NCBI RefSeq assembly: GCF_005818865.1
Contig: NZ_VBRY01000003.1
Location: 124,001-188,000 of the forward strand
Length of the DNA: 64,000 nucleotides
Direction: 5' to 3'
From: Mariprofundus erugo
Lineage (GTDB): Bacteria > Pseudomonadota > Zetaproteobacteria > Mariprofundales > Mariprofundaceae
Below the pieces are notes generated by a model, which was given only the letters and a program-made list of their open reading frames with translations, ran no database searches and was not told the origin of the DNA. Below, piece by piece: positions 48,880 through 58,686 of the stretch. How positions within the stretch are numbered: the stretch's first letter is position 1; every line of letters begins with the position of its first letter. The translations under genes were made by a program, and so were the position numbers.

Positions 48880-50829
48880 TCAGGACTGTATCAGCATTTC
48901 CGATATTTTTTTGGCCAGCACATCGATGCGAAATGGCTTGGACAGTGCATTGCCGACGTTGACCCTCCCTATGACGGGCAGGGTGTTTCTGATGTCATAG
49001 CCAGTGGCAAAAAGGATCGGTACGTTCGGTTTCAGCTGCTGAATCCTGTGTGCGGTTTCAGGTCCGCTGATGCCCGGCATGACGACATCGAGAATAATCA
49101 GTGCAACCTCCCCGGCACGACTGCGAAAGAGGGTGAGCGCCTGCTCACTGTCGGTGGCCGTGATGATGCGGTAGCCCAGACGTTTAAGTACGTTGCCGGT
49201 GGCATGGCAGACACTCTCTTCATCATCCACCAGCAGAATCAGTTCCCCGTTGCCTCTCGGCGTTGAGTGAGGCCGGAATTGAGTCTGCGGAATCTCCAGC
49301 GGGTGGTGATCAATCAGTGGCAGGTAGACATGAAACCTGCTGCCATGGCCTGAAATACTCTCCACTTCGACGGTTCCGCCATGCCCCTGGACGATGCTGT
49401 ACAGGGTGGAGAGGCCGAGCCCGGTACCTTTGCCGACCTCTTTGGTGGTAAAAAACGGGTCGAAGATGCGTTCGATATGGCTTGCCTCGATGCCACAGCC
49501 ATTATCCTCCACAGACAGTTTGGCAAAGGCTTCGGCCCGCAGCTCCTGATGGGTCTGCATAAAGTGCCGGTCAGGAATAAACGGTTGCAGGCGTATCGTG
49601 ATTTCGGGGTTGCTGCATCCCTGCAGTGCATCACGGGCATTGCCCAGCAGATTCATGGTAATTTGCTGCATTTGCGTGGTGTCCCCGAGAATCAATAGCG
49701 GCGTATCACAATATTCGCGTTGCAGGGTGATATTTTCGGGGATTGCCAGCAGGCGACTGGCAACCACCTGGCGCAGGAATGCGTTCAGCTCCAGCGGTTG
49801 CTTGTTCACATGCCCCTTGCGTGCGAAGGTCAGCAGTTGCGCCACCAGATCTGCCGCCCGCAGCCCCAGTTGCTCGGCCATCTCCAGATCTGTGGCCACC
49901 TCAGGTAGTTCGGTCACCTCTGTACGAGCCAGATAGATGCAGCCCAGGATGCCCGAAAGCAGATTATTGAAGTCGTGGGCAATGCCTCCGACCAGGGTGC
50001 CCAGTGCTTCTATTTTTTGCATCTGCCGCAGTTCAGCTTCGAGTTTCTTTTGTTCACTGACATCATCGAGAATAGCCAGAACCCATTGCTGCTCATCGCT
50101 GCCGGAGATCAGGTTGGAGGAGATCCTTAATGTGCGCAGCTGCCCCGATTTGGTGGTGATTTCGATTTCCGCACCGCGCAATGACCCTCCGGCAAGGATA
50201 TTAAGCATTCTTTGATGGGCGCGCTCCTGCTGCTCCGGGTCGATATAGACACTTTGATACCAGCCATGGGTATTGATCTCCTCCAAGGTATAACCGGTGA
50301 TCTCTTCGGCACGCCGGTTCCATATGGAGAATTCGGTGTAGGGAAAGGTTTCTGTTTTGCGCCAGAGGCAAATGCCCTCGCCGGCCGAGGCGATCAGGGT
50401 ATGCTGGAATTCGATATGATTGCGCAGCGCCTGCTCGTTACGCTTGCGGCCACTGATATCGTGAAAGATGCCCTGCACATATTTTTTGCCGCCAATGGTG
50501 ACCAGCGAACCACTGATGCTGACCGGAATGTCGTGGCCGTTACGGTGGCGGATGATGATGTCATCCTGAATCAGCCTGTCCTGATGCATGAACTCGAGGT
50601 ATTTCTGCCGGTAGTGCTCGGCCAGTTCCGGCGGGTGCAGCTGTGACTGATGCATGCCGACCAGCTCGGGCAGGGGAATGCCGGTCAGCTTTTCCGCCTG
50701 CTTGTTGGCGGCAATAAACAGGCCCGTTTCTGCTTCCGCAATGATAATGGCGTCGATATGGGCATCAAACAAGGCCTCGACAAGTTCAGCGCCGACGATG
50801 TTATGTTCACTCGACTGATGCAGGCTCAT
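48880..50829 (-). CDS. Cytosolic PAS-PAS hybrid histidine kinase with C-terminal receiver
   Basis: About 649 residues, no membrane helices. Two PAS domains (about residues 15-135 and 140-265), a dimerisation domain with GGIAHDFNNLLSGILG (phospho-His), ATPase motifs NLLGNARDAL, DNGCG and GTGLGLSTLY, then a receiver from about residue 530 with LLVDDEESV, phospho-Asp in ILDVVMPG and a later Lys (SKPF). The layout is typical of NtrB-like PAS hybrid kinases. No cognate output gene is adjacent. ATG at 50829 after GGAG; a TTG lies 6 bases upstream. Confidence 0.9.
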   Translation of the reverse strand: MSLHQSSEHNIVGAELVEALFDAHIDAIIIAEAETGLFIAANKQAEKLTGIPLPELVGMHQSQLHPPELAEHYRQKYLEFMHQDRLIQDDIIIRHRNGHDIPVSISGSLVTIGGKKYVQGIFHDISGRKRNEQALRNHIEFQHTLIASAGEGICLWRKTETFPYTEFSIWNRRAEEITGYTLEEINTHGWYQSVYIDPEQQERAHQRMLNILAGGSLRGAEIEITTKSGQLRTLRISSNLISGSDEQQWVLAILDDVSEQKKLEAELRQMQKIEALGTLVGGIAHDFNNLLSGILGCIYLARTEVTELPEVATDLEMAEQLGLRAADLVAQLLTFARKGHVNKQPLELNAFLRQVVASRLLAIPENITLQREYCDTPLLILGDTTQMQQITMNLLGNARDALQGCSNPEITIRLQPFIPDRHFMQTHQELRAEAFAKLSVEDNGCGIEASHIERIFDPFFTTKEVGKGTGLGLSTLYSIVQGHGGTVEVESISGHGSRFHVYLPLIDHHPLEIPQTQFRPHSTPRGNGELILLVDDEESVCHATGNVLKRLGYRIITATDSEQALTLFRSRAGEVALIILDVVMPGISGPETAHRIQQLKPNVPILFATGYDIRNTLPVIGRVNVGNALSKPFRIDVLAKKISEMLIQS

Positions 50830-50906
50830 CGTCAATCGACTCCTGATCCGGGCATGATTTCACCATCCAAGCATGCCATGATCGACAGGGCGTTGGCAAC
50901 CGTCGC

Positions 50907-51545
50907 TCAGCCGGGCCGATGACCACTGAGCCTGTCGGGCAAGGTATGGATGGATGGCAGGTGGTAATCCCAGTAACCCCCGGTATCCTGTGTGATCCAG
51001 ACGGTTTTGCAGCCGAGTTCGCGGGCGATTTTGAGGTTATCTTCCATATCATCGACCACCAGCGTTCGCTCCGGCCGGCAGCCTTCAGCCCGGATCAGCA
51101 TGGCCAGCGTCTCCCGGTCGGGTTTAGGGATATAGTGGTTAAAACGGATGTCGTAAATCGCGGCAAAGTGGTGGGCAACGCCCAGGATGTCGAGTATGCG
51201 CTCGGCATGCTCAAGGATGCCGTTGGTGTGGATCACCTTGCGGCCGGGGAGCCTTGCCAGCGCAGCATCGAGCGCCGGATCGGGTTTCAGAATTTCATGC
51301 GCGTCAATGTCATGCACATCATGCAGAAAAGCCTCCGCCTCCATGCCATGGTGCAGCATCATGCCGCGCAGGGTGGTGCCGTACTCTTTCCAGTATTTCA
51401 CCCGTAAGCGATCCGCCTCTTCGGGCTCCACCTCAAGCTCTTTGGCGACAAATGCCGTCATGCGCTTGTCCATGCGGGCAAAGACACCGTTATCAGCGGC
51501 ATAGAGTGTATTGTCGAGGTCAATGACGGCGAGTTCAAATGGCAT
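50907..51545 (-). CDS. HAD-family hydrolase, pyrimidine 5'-nucleotidase type
   Basis: 212 residues with all four HAD motifs: DLDNTLY (nucleophile Asp and acid Asp), HTNG in place of a Thr/Ser motif II, the Lys in IPKPDRETL, and the acidic VVDDMEDN. The DLDNTLY start and YIPKP segment fit the SDT1/pyrimidine 5'-nucleotidase subgroup. The substrate is not certain. It lies 78 bases after the hybrid kinase start, same strand. Confidence 0.82.
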   Translation of the reverse strand: MPFELAVIDLDNTLYAADNGVFARMDKRMTAFVAKELEVEPEEADRLRVKYWKEYGTTLRGMMLHHGMEAEAFLHDVHDIDAHEILKPDPALDAALARLPGRKVIHTNGILEHAERILDILGVAHHFAAIYDIRFNHYIPKPDRETLAMLIRAEGCRPERTLVVDDMEDNLKIARELGCKTVWITQDTGGYWDYHLPSIHTLPDRLSGHRPG

Positions 51546-51557
51546 GCATCGATCCTA

Positions 51558-51998
51558 TCAGAAAGATTCGTCTGAATATGCTTTTGATGCATGGGCTGAG
51601 TGGATGAAGTCCACATAATCACCCGATCCGATCCTGAGCAAACCGGCAACATCACGGTTGAACAGATAGACCCAGGCGGTCACCGGCGGGGCATCATGCA
51701 ATATAACCGGAATCGCTTTTCTGATGTACTCACGGGGTTCCGCATGCGCGGGCGTGCACCCCTCATAGTCGTCGAGCAAGGCAAGCAGCTGAGGATCAGC
51801 CAGGCGATAGAGCTCACCATAAACGCGTTCATCACGATGTACCGACTCAATGGCGCCGGGGTAGTCGCCGAGATCATACAGGCGCCCTGTCATCGTACCT
51901 TCACCAACATAGTGGCAGTGCCGGGCCAGAAGATCATGCATCGGCGTCGCCAGCGCTTTGCGCAGTGTGCCGTAAACAAATATGTATTCGATGGCCAT
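51558..51998 (-). CDS. Gamma-glutamylcyclotransferase-like protein
   Basis: 146 residues with the family's N-terminal FVYGTLRK, the [13 protein letters not shown] segment, the acidic catalytic candidate in DYEG and a closing YVxG-type region ([14 protein letters not shown]). The ATG at 51998 follows AAAGGAGAG; codons upstream to 52118 are poor. Likely in an operon with the HAD gene (12-base gap). Substrate not known: gamma-glutamyl amines or glutathione derivatives are the usual ones. Confidence 0.85.
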   Translation of the reverse strand: MAIEYIFVYGTLRKALATPMHDLLARHCHYVGEGTMTGRLYDLGDYPGAIESVHRDERVYGELYRLADPQLLALLDDYEGCTPAHAEPREYIRKAIPVILHDAPPVTAWVYLFNRDVAGLLRIGSGDYVDFIHSAHASKAYSDESF

Positions 51999-52128
51999 GG
52001 AACTCTCCTTTGCAGCGCCGCGTCCGGTGAGCCGGGCAGCATTGGTGGCCGTGGTGATGTTGTCAAATGATGAACCCCTTGCCTGTGTGGGGTGGCGGCG
52101 GGTCTGCTTCTTCTGCACCCTTGCGGTT

Positions 52129-53718
52129 ATGCAAACGCTCCGATTTGATAATCGATTTACCCGCCTGTTGCCGGCGGATGCCGAAACGGAGAATGATCGC
52201 AGGCAGGTGTATCGTGCCTGTTATTCACGCGTGCAGCCGACAGCGGTTTCTGCGCCGGAACTGATTGCCTGGGCACCTGCTGTCGCCGCTCGCCTGGGCT
52301 TATCCGATGCGGATTGTATGTCGGATCTGTTTGTGCAGGTGTTTTCAGGTAATCGTCTGTTGCCGGGCATGGAGCCCCATGCCACCTGTTATGGCGGCCA
52401 CCAGTTTGGCAGCTGGGCCGGCCAGCTGGGCGACGGGCGGGCGATTAATCTCGGTGAGCTGGTTAACGATGCCGGCGAGCACTGGATGTTGCAGTTGAAA
52501 GGGGCGGGCCCTACACCTTACTCACGCAATGCTGATGGTCTGGCGGTATTGCGCTCATCGATACGCGAGTTTCTCTGCAGCGAGGCGATGCATCATCTGG
52601 GCATACCGACGACCCGGGCTCTGAGCATGGTTGCGACCGGCGAACAGGTGATGCGGGATATGTTTTACGATGGTCGACCGGCGCTTGAACCGGGGGCTGT
52701 GGTATGCCGTGTGGCGCCTTCATTCTTACGCTTTGGCAGTCTGCAGATATTTGCTGCCCGCAAGGATCCGGAAACACTGAAGCAGCTGCTTGATTTTACC
52801 ATCCGTCACGACTTTCCCCATCTGGGTGAGCCGGGCAAGGCATGCTATCTGCAGTGGTTTGCCGAGGTGTGTCAGCGTACGGCGGATCTGATCGTGGCAT
52901 GGATGCGGGTCGGTTTTGTGCACGGGGTGATGAATACCGATAACATGTCGGTGCTGGGACTTACGATCGATTATGGCCCGTATGGCTGGCTGGAGGGGTT
53001 TGATCCGGACTGGACGCCCAATACCACAGATCGCCAGATGCACCGCTACTGTTTCGGCAAACAGGCGGCGATGGCCGGCTGGAACCTTGCCCGCCTGGGA
53101 GAGGCGATTCTGCCGCTGATCGGTGATGTCGGGCTGTTGCAGGCGCAGCTGGATCAGTACACCGCGTACTATCGCTCGCAATGGCAGGCGATGATGGCCG
53201 GCAAACTTGGTCTGATCGCATTTCGCGCGCCGGAGGATGATGCGCTGGTGGATGAATTACAGCGCATATTGCAGCTGACCGAGACCGATATGACGATCTT
53301 CTATCGCAAGCTGGCGGATCTGGATGACCATATAAATCCTGATGACTGCAGCGATACCATGCTGATGCAGCCGTTGCTGGATGCCTGGTATGCGCCGCAG
53401 CAGATCACGGCTGATATCAAAGGGCAGATTGGCAGCTGGCTGCGCCGTTATATCAGGCGACTGCAGCAGGACGGACGTAGTCATGAGCTCCGGCGTGCCG
53501 CCATGAACCGCTCGAATCCCAAATATGTGCTGCGAAACTATCTGGCCCAGGTGGCGATTGACCGGGCGGAGGCCGGCGATTACAGCGAGATTCACCGCCT
53601 GCAGGCTTTGCTGTTGCGGCCGTATGATGAGCAGCCTGAATGTGAAGCCTATGCCGCCAGACGACCGGAGTGGGCGAGAGAGCGGGCGGGCTGTTCGATG
53701 TTGTCCTGCAGCTCGTAA
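52129..53718 (+). CDS. selO: Protein adenylyltransferase SelO (YdiU family)
   Basis: Pseudokinase-fold enzyme that transfers AMP to protein Ser/Thr/Tyr. About 529 residues with [67 protein letters not shown] and [20 protein letters not shown]. The C-terminus reads CSMLSCSS, so cysteine replaces the selenocysteine of animal homologs. The ATG at 52129 gives the family N-terminus; a longer upstream frame reaches into the divergent gene and is rejected. Confidence 0.95.
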   Translation: MQTLRFDNRFTRLLPADAETENDRRQVYRACYSRVQPTAVSAPELIAWAPAVAARLGLSDADCMSDLFVQVFSGNRLLPGMEPHATCYGGHQFGSWAGQLGDGRAINLGELVNDAGEHWMLQLKGAGPTPYSRNADGLAVLRSSIREFLCSEAMHHLGIPTTRALSMVATGEQVMRDMFYDGRPALEPGAVVCRVAPSFLRFGSLQIFAARKDPETLKQLLDFTIRHDFPHLGEPGKACYLQWFAEVCQRTADLIVAWMRVGFVHGVMNTDNMSVLGLTIDYGPYGWLEGFDPDWTPNTTDRQMHRYCFGKQAAMAGWNLARLGEAILPLIGDVGLLQAQLDQYTAYYRSQWQAMMAGKLGLIAFRAPEDDALVDELQRILQLTETDMTIFYRKLADLDDHINPDDCSDTMLMQPLLDAWYAPQQITADIKGQIGSWLRRYIRRLQQDGRSHELRRAAMNRSNPKYVLRNYLAQVAIDRAEAGDYSEIHRLQALLLRPYDEQPECEAYAARRPEWARERAGCSMLSCSS

Positions 53719-53736
53719 GCGAATAGCAATCCCCTT

Positions 53737-54630
53737 ATGCCAGCCACCAGTACCGCACCGACTCCCTCCTATGTGACGCTGCCAAAGCAGGAGCGTCCCT
53801 ATCCATCGTTGCTTGATTATCTCGACCGGCATTTCCCCTTTGTCGCGCGTGATGTCTGGCAGCATCGTCTGCAGAGCGGCAAAATCACCGATGAGACCGG
53901 AGCGGTGGTCGGGCTGGATACACCGTACCGCATCAATGCCCGCTTGCGATATTTCCGCGAAATCAGCCATGAGTATCCGATTCCGTTTCAGGAGAAGATC
54001 CTGTTTCAGAACGATGTCATTCTTGTCGCCGACAAACCCCATTTTTTGCCGGTGACGCCGTCGGGAAACTATGTCAACGAATGCCTTTTGCACCGGCTGA
54101 AACGGCGGACCGGGCTTGAGCATCTGGTGCCGGTGCACCGCCTGGATCGGGAGACGGCAGGCCTGGTGCTGTTTACCGTTGATGAAGCGCAGCGTCGGCC
54201 GTGGTTTGATCTCTTCCGTTACGGCGGGATTGAGAAAACGTATGAAGCGATTGCCGCGCGACCAGCCGTGGCCGGGCCGCGTGAGTGGCTGATCGAGAGC
54301 CGGATCGAGCGCGGCGAGCCCTGGCTGCGGTTCAGAAATGTGGAGGGTGAGATCAATGCACGCTCGCGGATTCGTCTGATTGAAGAGAGGGGGGAGCTGG
54401 CCAGATACGAGCTTGAGCCGATTACCGGCAAAACCCATCAGTTGCGCTTGCATATGGGGCTTCTCGGTGCGCATATGGTCGGAGATCGTTTCTACCCTGA
54501 TTTTCAGCCGCCTGAGGATCCTCCGAACTATGAGAATCCGCTGCAGCTGTTGGCAAAACACCTGGCCTTTACTGATCCTGTGACCGGCGAGCCGATGTCA
54601 TTTACCAGCGAGTTGCAGCTCAACTGGTAA
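53737..54630 (+). CDS. RluA-family pseudouridine synthase
   Basis: Isomerises uridine in rRNA or tRNA. 297 residues; catalytic Asp in HRLDRETAGLVLF near residue 135, KTYEAIAARP, and LEPITGKTHQLRLHMGLLGAHMVGDRFYP. The N-terminal part differs from RluA/C/D (no clear S4 domain), so the target RNA is unknown. Starts 18 bases after selO. Confidence 0.88.
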   Translation: MPATSTAPTPSYVTLPKQERPYPSLLDYLDRHFPFVARDVWQHRLQSGKITDETGAVVGLDTPYRINARLRYFREISHEYPIPFQEKILFQNDVILVADKPHFLPVTPSGNYVNECLLHRLKRRTGLEHLVPVHRLDRETAGLVLFTVDEAQRRPWFDLFRYGGIEKTYEAIAARPAVAGPREWLIESRIERGEPWLRFRNVEGEINARSRIRLIEERGELARYELEPITGKTHQLRLHMGLLGAHMVGDRFYPDFQPPEDPPNYENPLQLLAKHLAFTDPVTGEPMSFTSELQLNW

Positions 54631-54667
54631 ACCACCCGACAGGGGCGTGTGTGTTTTGCGGCCGCGT

Positions 54668-55876
54668 TTAGTCGCGGTTTTGGGCTGCCGGCAGCGTGCG
54701 CTGCAGCAGCAGATAGCCGGTGATGCCGGAGAGAAGCGAGCCGAGAATAATGCCGAGGCGCTCATCAAAGATCTGACTGACTCCGGTCTCCTCAAAGGCG
54801 AGCGACCCGATAAACAGACTCATCGTGAAACCGATGCCGCACAGGACGGCTGTGGCATACAATGAAGGCCATGACATGCCTTTGGGAAGGGCGGTAATAC
54901 CGCTTTTGATGGCCAGCCAGCAGAAGGTGAAAACACCGATCTGTTTGCCGAGAAACAGCCCCAGGGCAATGCCGAGCGGTACGCTGTGCAGCAGTTGCTC
55001 ACTCCCTATGCCTGCAAAACTGATACCGGCATTGGCGAAAGCAAACAGGGGCAGAATGAAGAATGCGACAGCGGCATGCAGGTCGTGCTCCATATCTTTC
55101 AGCGGGGAATAGTCAGGGTTTTCTTTTGATCGCATGGGAATAAACATGGCCAGTACCACGCCGGCGAGGGTGGCATGTACACCTGATTTCAGCATGGCGA
55201 CCCACATGATCATACCGACCATGATATATAACGCTTTGGATGTGACATTGAGCCGGTTCAGCACGGCAAGAACGGGAATGCAACAGGCAAACACTGTCAG
55301 GGCGATCATGGAAATATGGGCCGTATAGAAAATGGCGATGATGATGATGGCACCGATATCATCGAAAATAGCCAGTGAGGTCAGAAAAATCTTGATGGCT
55401 GTGGGGACCCGTGAGCCGAGCAGTGCGAGTACTCCCAGCGCAAAGGCAATATCTGTTGCCGCAGGTATTGCCCACCCCTGCAGGGCGACACTGTCATCGC
55501 GGTTGAACAGGATGTAGATCAGCGCCGGAATGGCCATGCCGCCAAGAGCTCCGGCGGCTGGTAGCAGAATGTTACGCCTGTCTGACAGCTCCCCTTCGAT
55601 GAGCTCCCGTTTCAGCTCCAGTCCGACAAGGAAAAAGAAGATGGCCATCAGACCATCATTGATCCATAGCAGCAGTGGCTTGGCAATTTCCAGTGCGCCG
55701 AAGCGGATGCCCACGGGCAGATCCAGCAGCAGGGTGTACCAGCTTTGCAGGGGGGAGTTGGCAATCAGCAGTGCACATATGGCTGCAAACATCAGAATCA
55801 TGCCGCCGGCCGCTTCAAGTTTCAGGAAACCGGCAAAAAAAGAGGGGAGGGTGGTGGGCTCGGATGGTCTGCTCAT
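54668..55876 (-). CDS. nhaA: Na+/H+ antiporter NhaA
   Basis: Twelve-helix inner-membrane antiporter. About 402 residues with [71 protein letters not shown] (with the paired Asp residues in the following [17 protein letters not shown]) and [10 protein letters not shown]. The ATG at 55876 is chosen on alignment with the family N-terminus; a GTG at 55912 is possible. Neither has a strong ribosome site. Converges with the pseudouridine synthase gene. Confidence 0.95.
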   Translation of the reverse strand: MSRPSEPTTLPSFFAGFLKLEAAGGMILMFAAICALLIANSPLQSWYTLLLDLPVGIRFGALEIAKPLLLWINDGLMAIFFFLVGLELKRELIEGELSDRRNILLPAAGALGGMAIPALIYILFNRDDSVALQGWAIPAATDIAFALGVLALLGSRVPTAIKIFLTSLAIFDDIGAIIIIAIFYTAHISMIALTVFACCIPVLAVLNRLNVTSKALYIMVGMIMWVAMLKSGVHATLAGVVLAMFIPMRSKENPDYSPLKDMEHDLHAAVAFFILPLFAFANAGISFAGIGSEQLLHSVPLGIALGLFLGKQIGVFTFCWLAIKSGITALPKGMSWPSLYATAVLCGIGFTMSLFIGSLAFEETGVSQIFDERLGIILGSLLSGITGYLLLQRTLPAAQNRD

Positions 55877-55919
55877 AGTAAAAACTATGGCGCGACCGGA
55901 TGATAAAGTCACGGGTTAA

Positions 55920-56069
55920 GGAGATGCTGATTTATTGCCATCCTGGCAAAAATCAGTTCGCAAAGACAAAAGCGTGGTTTTGTCTTTGCTTACAAATCAG
56001 GCGCTTACGCGTCTGATTTGGCGAGCCGTCCATGGCTCGCTCGGAAACGCCGAATTAATCAGCGCTTCC
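55920..56069 (+). repeat. Dispersed five-hairpin repeat, full copy (A)
   Basis: 150 bp of almost contiguous hairpins: 55927-55956 (7 bp, bulged A, 6 bp), 55960-55989 (perfect 12 bp, GCAAAGACAAAA arms), 55994-56019 (11 bp with one G-T, TTAC loop), 56021-56040 (7 bp), 56043-56069 (8 bp, one mismatch). The ends form imperfect inverted repeats, GGAgatGCTGATTtATT against GGAagcGCTGATTaATT, and TTAA flanks both sides. It resembles a MITE or REP-type element; no transposase is seen. Copies or fragments lie at 4112, 9511, 59975 and 61317. Confidence 0.85.
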
Positions 56070-56946
56070 TTAAGGGGGGGGCTGGCCGGTGGTTTGCGGA
56101 TGCGTTGGCGGTGAGTATATCGCGGGGAGCTATGTTGAGGACTTTCGCCATCAGCCATAGCATGGCAAGAGGCAGCAGCAAGACCTGAATGACAAACATG
56201 GCAAGCCATGCCGTCATCAGCTGCAGCAGGGCGGTGATGATCCCTTCCGCCTGGGCTACAAGGTCGGCAAACAGTTGTCGGATTCTGTCGATGCTGTCGG
56301 CGGCACTGCTTGTCATGGATGAGAAAAATCCCTGCTGCTGTTGCGGGGGAAGTTGGCTGATCTCGTGGTAGCTTGCAGAAACGATGCCCAGTTTTCCAAC
56401 GGCATCATCCATGATCGGTTGTAGCCAGCCTGTGTAGATGGCAGCGCTGATCAGCGCGGTGACGGGCAGCATAAAACGCAGTAGCAGCAACACCAGACAG
56501 ATTTTTATCGCCGTCGCCATCAGTGAAGGGGGCGCCTTGATCCAGAGCAGGGGGATCATGATCAGCAGTACGGCGGCAATACCTTTGAGGGCGATGGCAG
56601 AGGCAATGGCGAAACCGATTTTTTGAATGCCGAGCGAGGCGATGGCTGCTACGAGCAATGAGGAGAGTCGCTCGGTCATGTCATCAATCGGATCAAGCAG
56701 CTGACCGGCGGCAATGCTGACCCCGACGCCCGCCGGGGCGAGCTCGAGCCGGGATTCCTTGGCGACCGAGACGACCGCATTGAGCCCCCGGGTTGTGGCA
56801 TAGGCAATGGTGGCACTCTGCATGGCGGTGCTGAAATAGCTGTTGGCCATACGATCTGCGACAGGGATGCTGACCATCGAGGTGGCGAAGAACAGCCCGC
56901 TGAGCAGGGCCAACATCAGGCTGCGTATCAGTTTTGTCTGCAGCAT
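56059..56946 (-). CDS. Polytopic membrane protein of unknown function
   Basis: 295 residues. About five or six hydrophobic segments: residues 8-26, 90-130 (two), 140-170, and 235-262 near the C-terminus. Between them are a long amphipathic stretch around 180-225 and a basic, Pro-rich tail ending KR. I recognise no family. The ATG at 56946 follows GGAGAG. The last codons and TGA lie inside the repeat at 55920-56069. It probably forms an operon with the peptidase gene 64 bases upstream. Confidence 0.75.
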   Translation of the reverse strand: MLQTKLIRSLMLALLSGLFFATSMVSIPVADRMANSYFSTAMQSATIAYATTRGLNAVVSVAKESRLELAPAGVGVSIAAGQLLDPIDDMTERLSSLLVAAIASLGIQKIGFAIASAIALKGIAAVLLIMIPLLWIKAPPSLMATAIKICLVLLLLRFMLPVTALISAAIYTGWLQPIMDDAVGKLGIVSASYHEISQLPPQQQQGFFSSMTSSAADSIDRIRQLFADLVAQAEGIITALLQLMTAWLAMFVIQVLLLPLAMLWLMAKVLNIAPRDILTANASANHRPAPPLRKR

Positions 56947-57010
56947 CGGGGCTCTCCGCCTGGCAGTTTTTCTTCAGTGTTGGGGATGGGATCTGTCGGC
57001 TGCTGTTGCA

Positions 57011-58024
57011 TCATAGATGTTGATAACGTTTTTTTGTCTGTGCCTGTTCAACCTCTGTCAGCGTTAGCAGATAGAGCGGTGAGTGAGGATCGATGGCGAT
57101 GGCCTGTCTGATCATGGCGAGTGCATCGCTGTGACGGCCCTGATCAAGGTAGGTCTGGGCCAGGTTGTTGAATGCGCATGCCGCATCCGGGTGTGTTTTT
57201 GTCAGCTGCAGATAGGTGTTGGCAGCCTGTTCAAGCTCGCCCAGGGCATACAGGCAGTTGGCGCTGCCCATGCCGGCTCCCAGGCTCTCCGGCCACCGGC
57301 TGATTGCGGCCTGATACGAGCGCAGTGCGGCACGCAGGAATCCGTGCGCTTCAATGCCACTGACTGCGGTGAGATATGACTTTTCATCGGCCGTGGCAGG
57401 GAGATCACCGGCAGCGAGGACGACCATGGCCCAGCTTCCACCACGCTGCCAGGTTCGTTCGAAGGTCGACATCGGCATGCTGTAGTTTGCGATCTCCCCG
57501 GAGTGCAGAATGATGGTGTCCTGATCCGGTCGCAGGCCGGTGATCAGAGCGTAATGCCAGCGTGGTGCGATGGTCAGGCCGAGGTTCTGCAGGACGATGA
57601 CCGGATGGCCTGCGGCTACCTCCTGCAATAAATCGTCAAGCTCAGGTTTGAGCTGATAAGCGAGCAGGCCAAAGCGGCGCGGTGTGGCAAGCATCTCCAC
57701 CTGCAAACTCCCCTTCAGGCCGGGAGTAAACAGTGCAGATTCCAGCTGGTCTGGCGCGATTTCGACGCCGGCATGAACCATGGCCATCGCCATGGTAGCC
57801 GGGCCGCACTGATAGTTCTGCTGGCTGTAAAATGGTACATCGATGGTCGTGGATGAGATGGTGCTTGCCGACGCCGTTCGCGGGCTGTCGGCGATCTGTT
57901 TTGCACCGCACCCGCTGATCAGGAGGCCGAGCATACATACCGTTGTCAGCAGTCGAGCAGGATTGTTCGCCCATTCACGATGCTGGCCGCTTGTAACCTG
58001 CACCTTCCTGGCCAACACCAGCAT
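57011..58024 (-). CDS. Lipoprotein C39-like cysteine peptidase with TPR repeats (PA2778 type)
   Basis: Predicted periplasmic, lipid-anchored. The N-terminus has a signal ending LLISGC (lipid Cys39). The peptidase core holds QQNYQCGPATMAM (oxyanion Gln68, catalytic Cys73) and WHYALITG (His157), the papain-like C39 pattern, then two or three TPR helix pairs from about residue 220 (LGELEQAANTYLQL, AFNNLAQTYLDQGRH). Substrate unknown. It starts 4 bases after the PA2779-type gene. Start choice: ATG 58024; an ATG at 58042 would overlap that gene. Confidence 0.85.
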   Translation of the reverse strand: MLVLARKVQVTSGQHREWANNPARLLTTVCMLGLLISGCGAKQIADSPRTASASTISSTTIDVPFYSQQNYQCGPATMAMAMVHAGVEIAPDQLESALFTPGLKGSLQVEMLATPRRFGLLAYQLKPELDDLLQEVAAGHPVIVLQNLGLTIAPRWHYALITGLRPDQDTIILHSGEIANYSMPMSTFERTWQRGGSWAMVVLAAGDLPATADEKSYLTAVSGIEAHGFLRAALRSYQAAISRWPESLGAGMGSANCLYALGELEQAANTYLQLTKTHPDAACAFNNLAQTYLDQGRHSDALAMIRQAIAIDPHSPLYLLTLTEVEQAQTKKRYQHL

Positions 58025-58028
58025 CTGT

Positions 58029-58439
58029 CTAGTGGCGCACATGACTATGTACAAAAGGAAATACGTCGGTGAAGCCGAGGATGTCTGTGACCAGCAGGAC
58101 GACAAAGATGAATACCGCTGCACCAATCACCGCACCGACGAAGCCACCGGCTGGCAGCGTATCAATTTTGCCAGCAAGCATGGCAACCTCGCGATCATCG
58201 AGTCGGGCGACGCGCGCTTTTGCGGCCTCCGCCTCAATGCCCTGCTGTTGAAGCTCCTGTTGTACCTCTGCCCGGTTCAGGAAGTCGATGACCTTTGCCC
58301 TGTTTGATGCAGCCTGACTGCTCTCAATGACACTTGCCGTCGGTACCATGGCGGCATATGCAGCCGGGATGCCGGTATTGACGCTGATGATGCTCAGCGC
58401 GAGCAGTGATATCAGTATCTTGTGAAAAAATTTTGTCAT
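58029..58439 (-). CDS. PA2779-family small exported protein
   Basis: 136 residues. Sec signal (residues 1-29, ending AAYA), a helical, Gln/Glu/Ala-rich middle (35-92), then LPAGG at 95-99 and a glycine-rich hydrophobic segment VGAVIGAAVFIFVVLLV (101-117) with a His-rich tail. It is the usual neighbour of the PA2778-type peptidase. Function unknown. The ATG at 58439 follows AAGGAG. Confidence 0.88.
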   Translation of the reverse strand: MTKFFHKILISLLALSIISVNTGIPAAYAAMVPTASVIESSQAASNRAKVIDFLNRAEVQQELQQQGIEAEAAKARVARLDDREVAMLAGKIDTLPAGGFVGAVIGAAVFIFVVLLVTDILGFTDVFPFVHSHVRH

Positions 58440-58686
58440 CACGTTCTCCTTGTCGCCACTGTTGATGTCGTTGTGCGATGCAGTGGATGCAGGACGGGAT
58501 GCTGATGGTCATGGGTTGATCCGGCTGTGATGCAGGTAACATGGCGAGGAGTCCGTTCGGCCGCCGCTTGTCTCCTTGCCGGTTATGGATGGCGCTGCCG
58601 TTGCCAGGTGCGTTTGCGGTGCGTCACAGCAGTGCTTTTTTGTGTGCGGATCCCTGCAGATCACCCGCCGGGGGCGGGGAATGCGA
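58440..58686. other. Intergenic stretch upstream of the PA2779-type gene
   Basis: 247 bp with no supported gene. It contains CCCGCC-GGG-GGCGGG near 58668 without a T run. Small overlapping frames here lack ribosome sites. Confidence 0.4.

Noticed and set aside
53690-53718. Selenocysteine in SelO
   Set aside because: The C-terminal codons are ordinary cysteines; no in-frame TGA before the stop.
58660-58682. GC-rich inverted repeat after the chemoreceptor-like gene as a terminator
   Set aside because: No T run follows on the minus strand.
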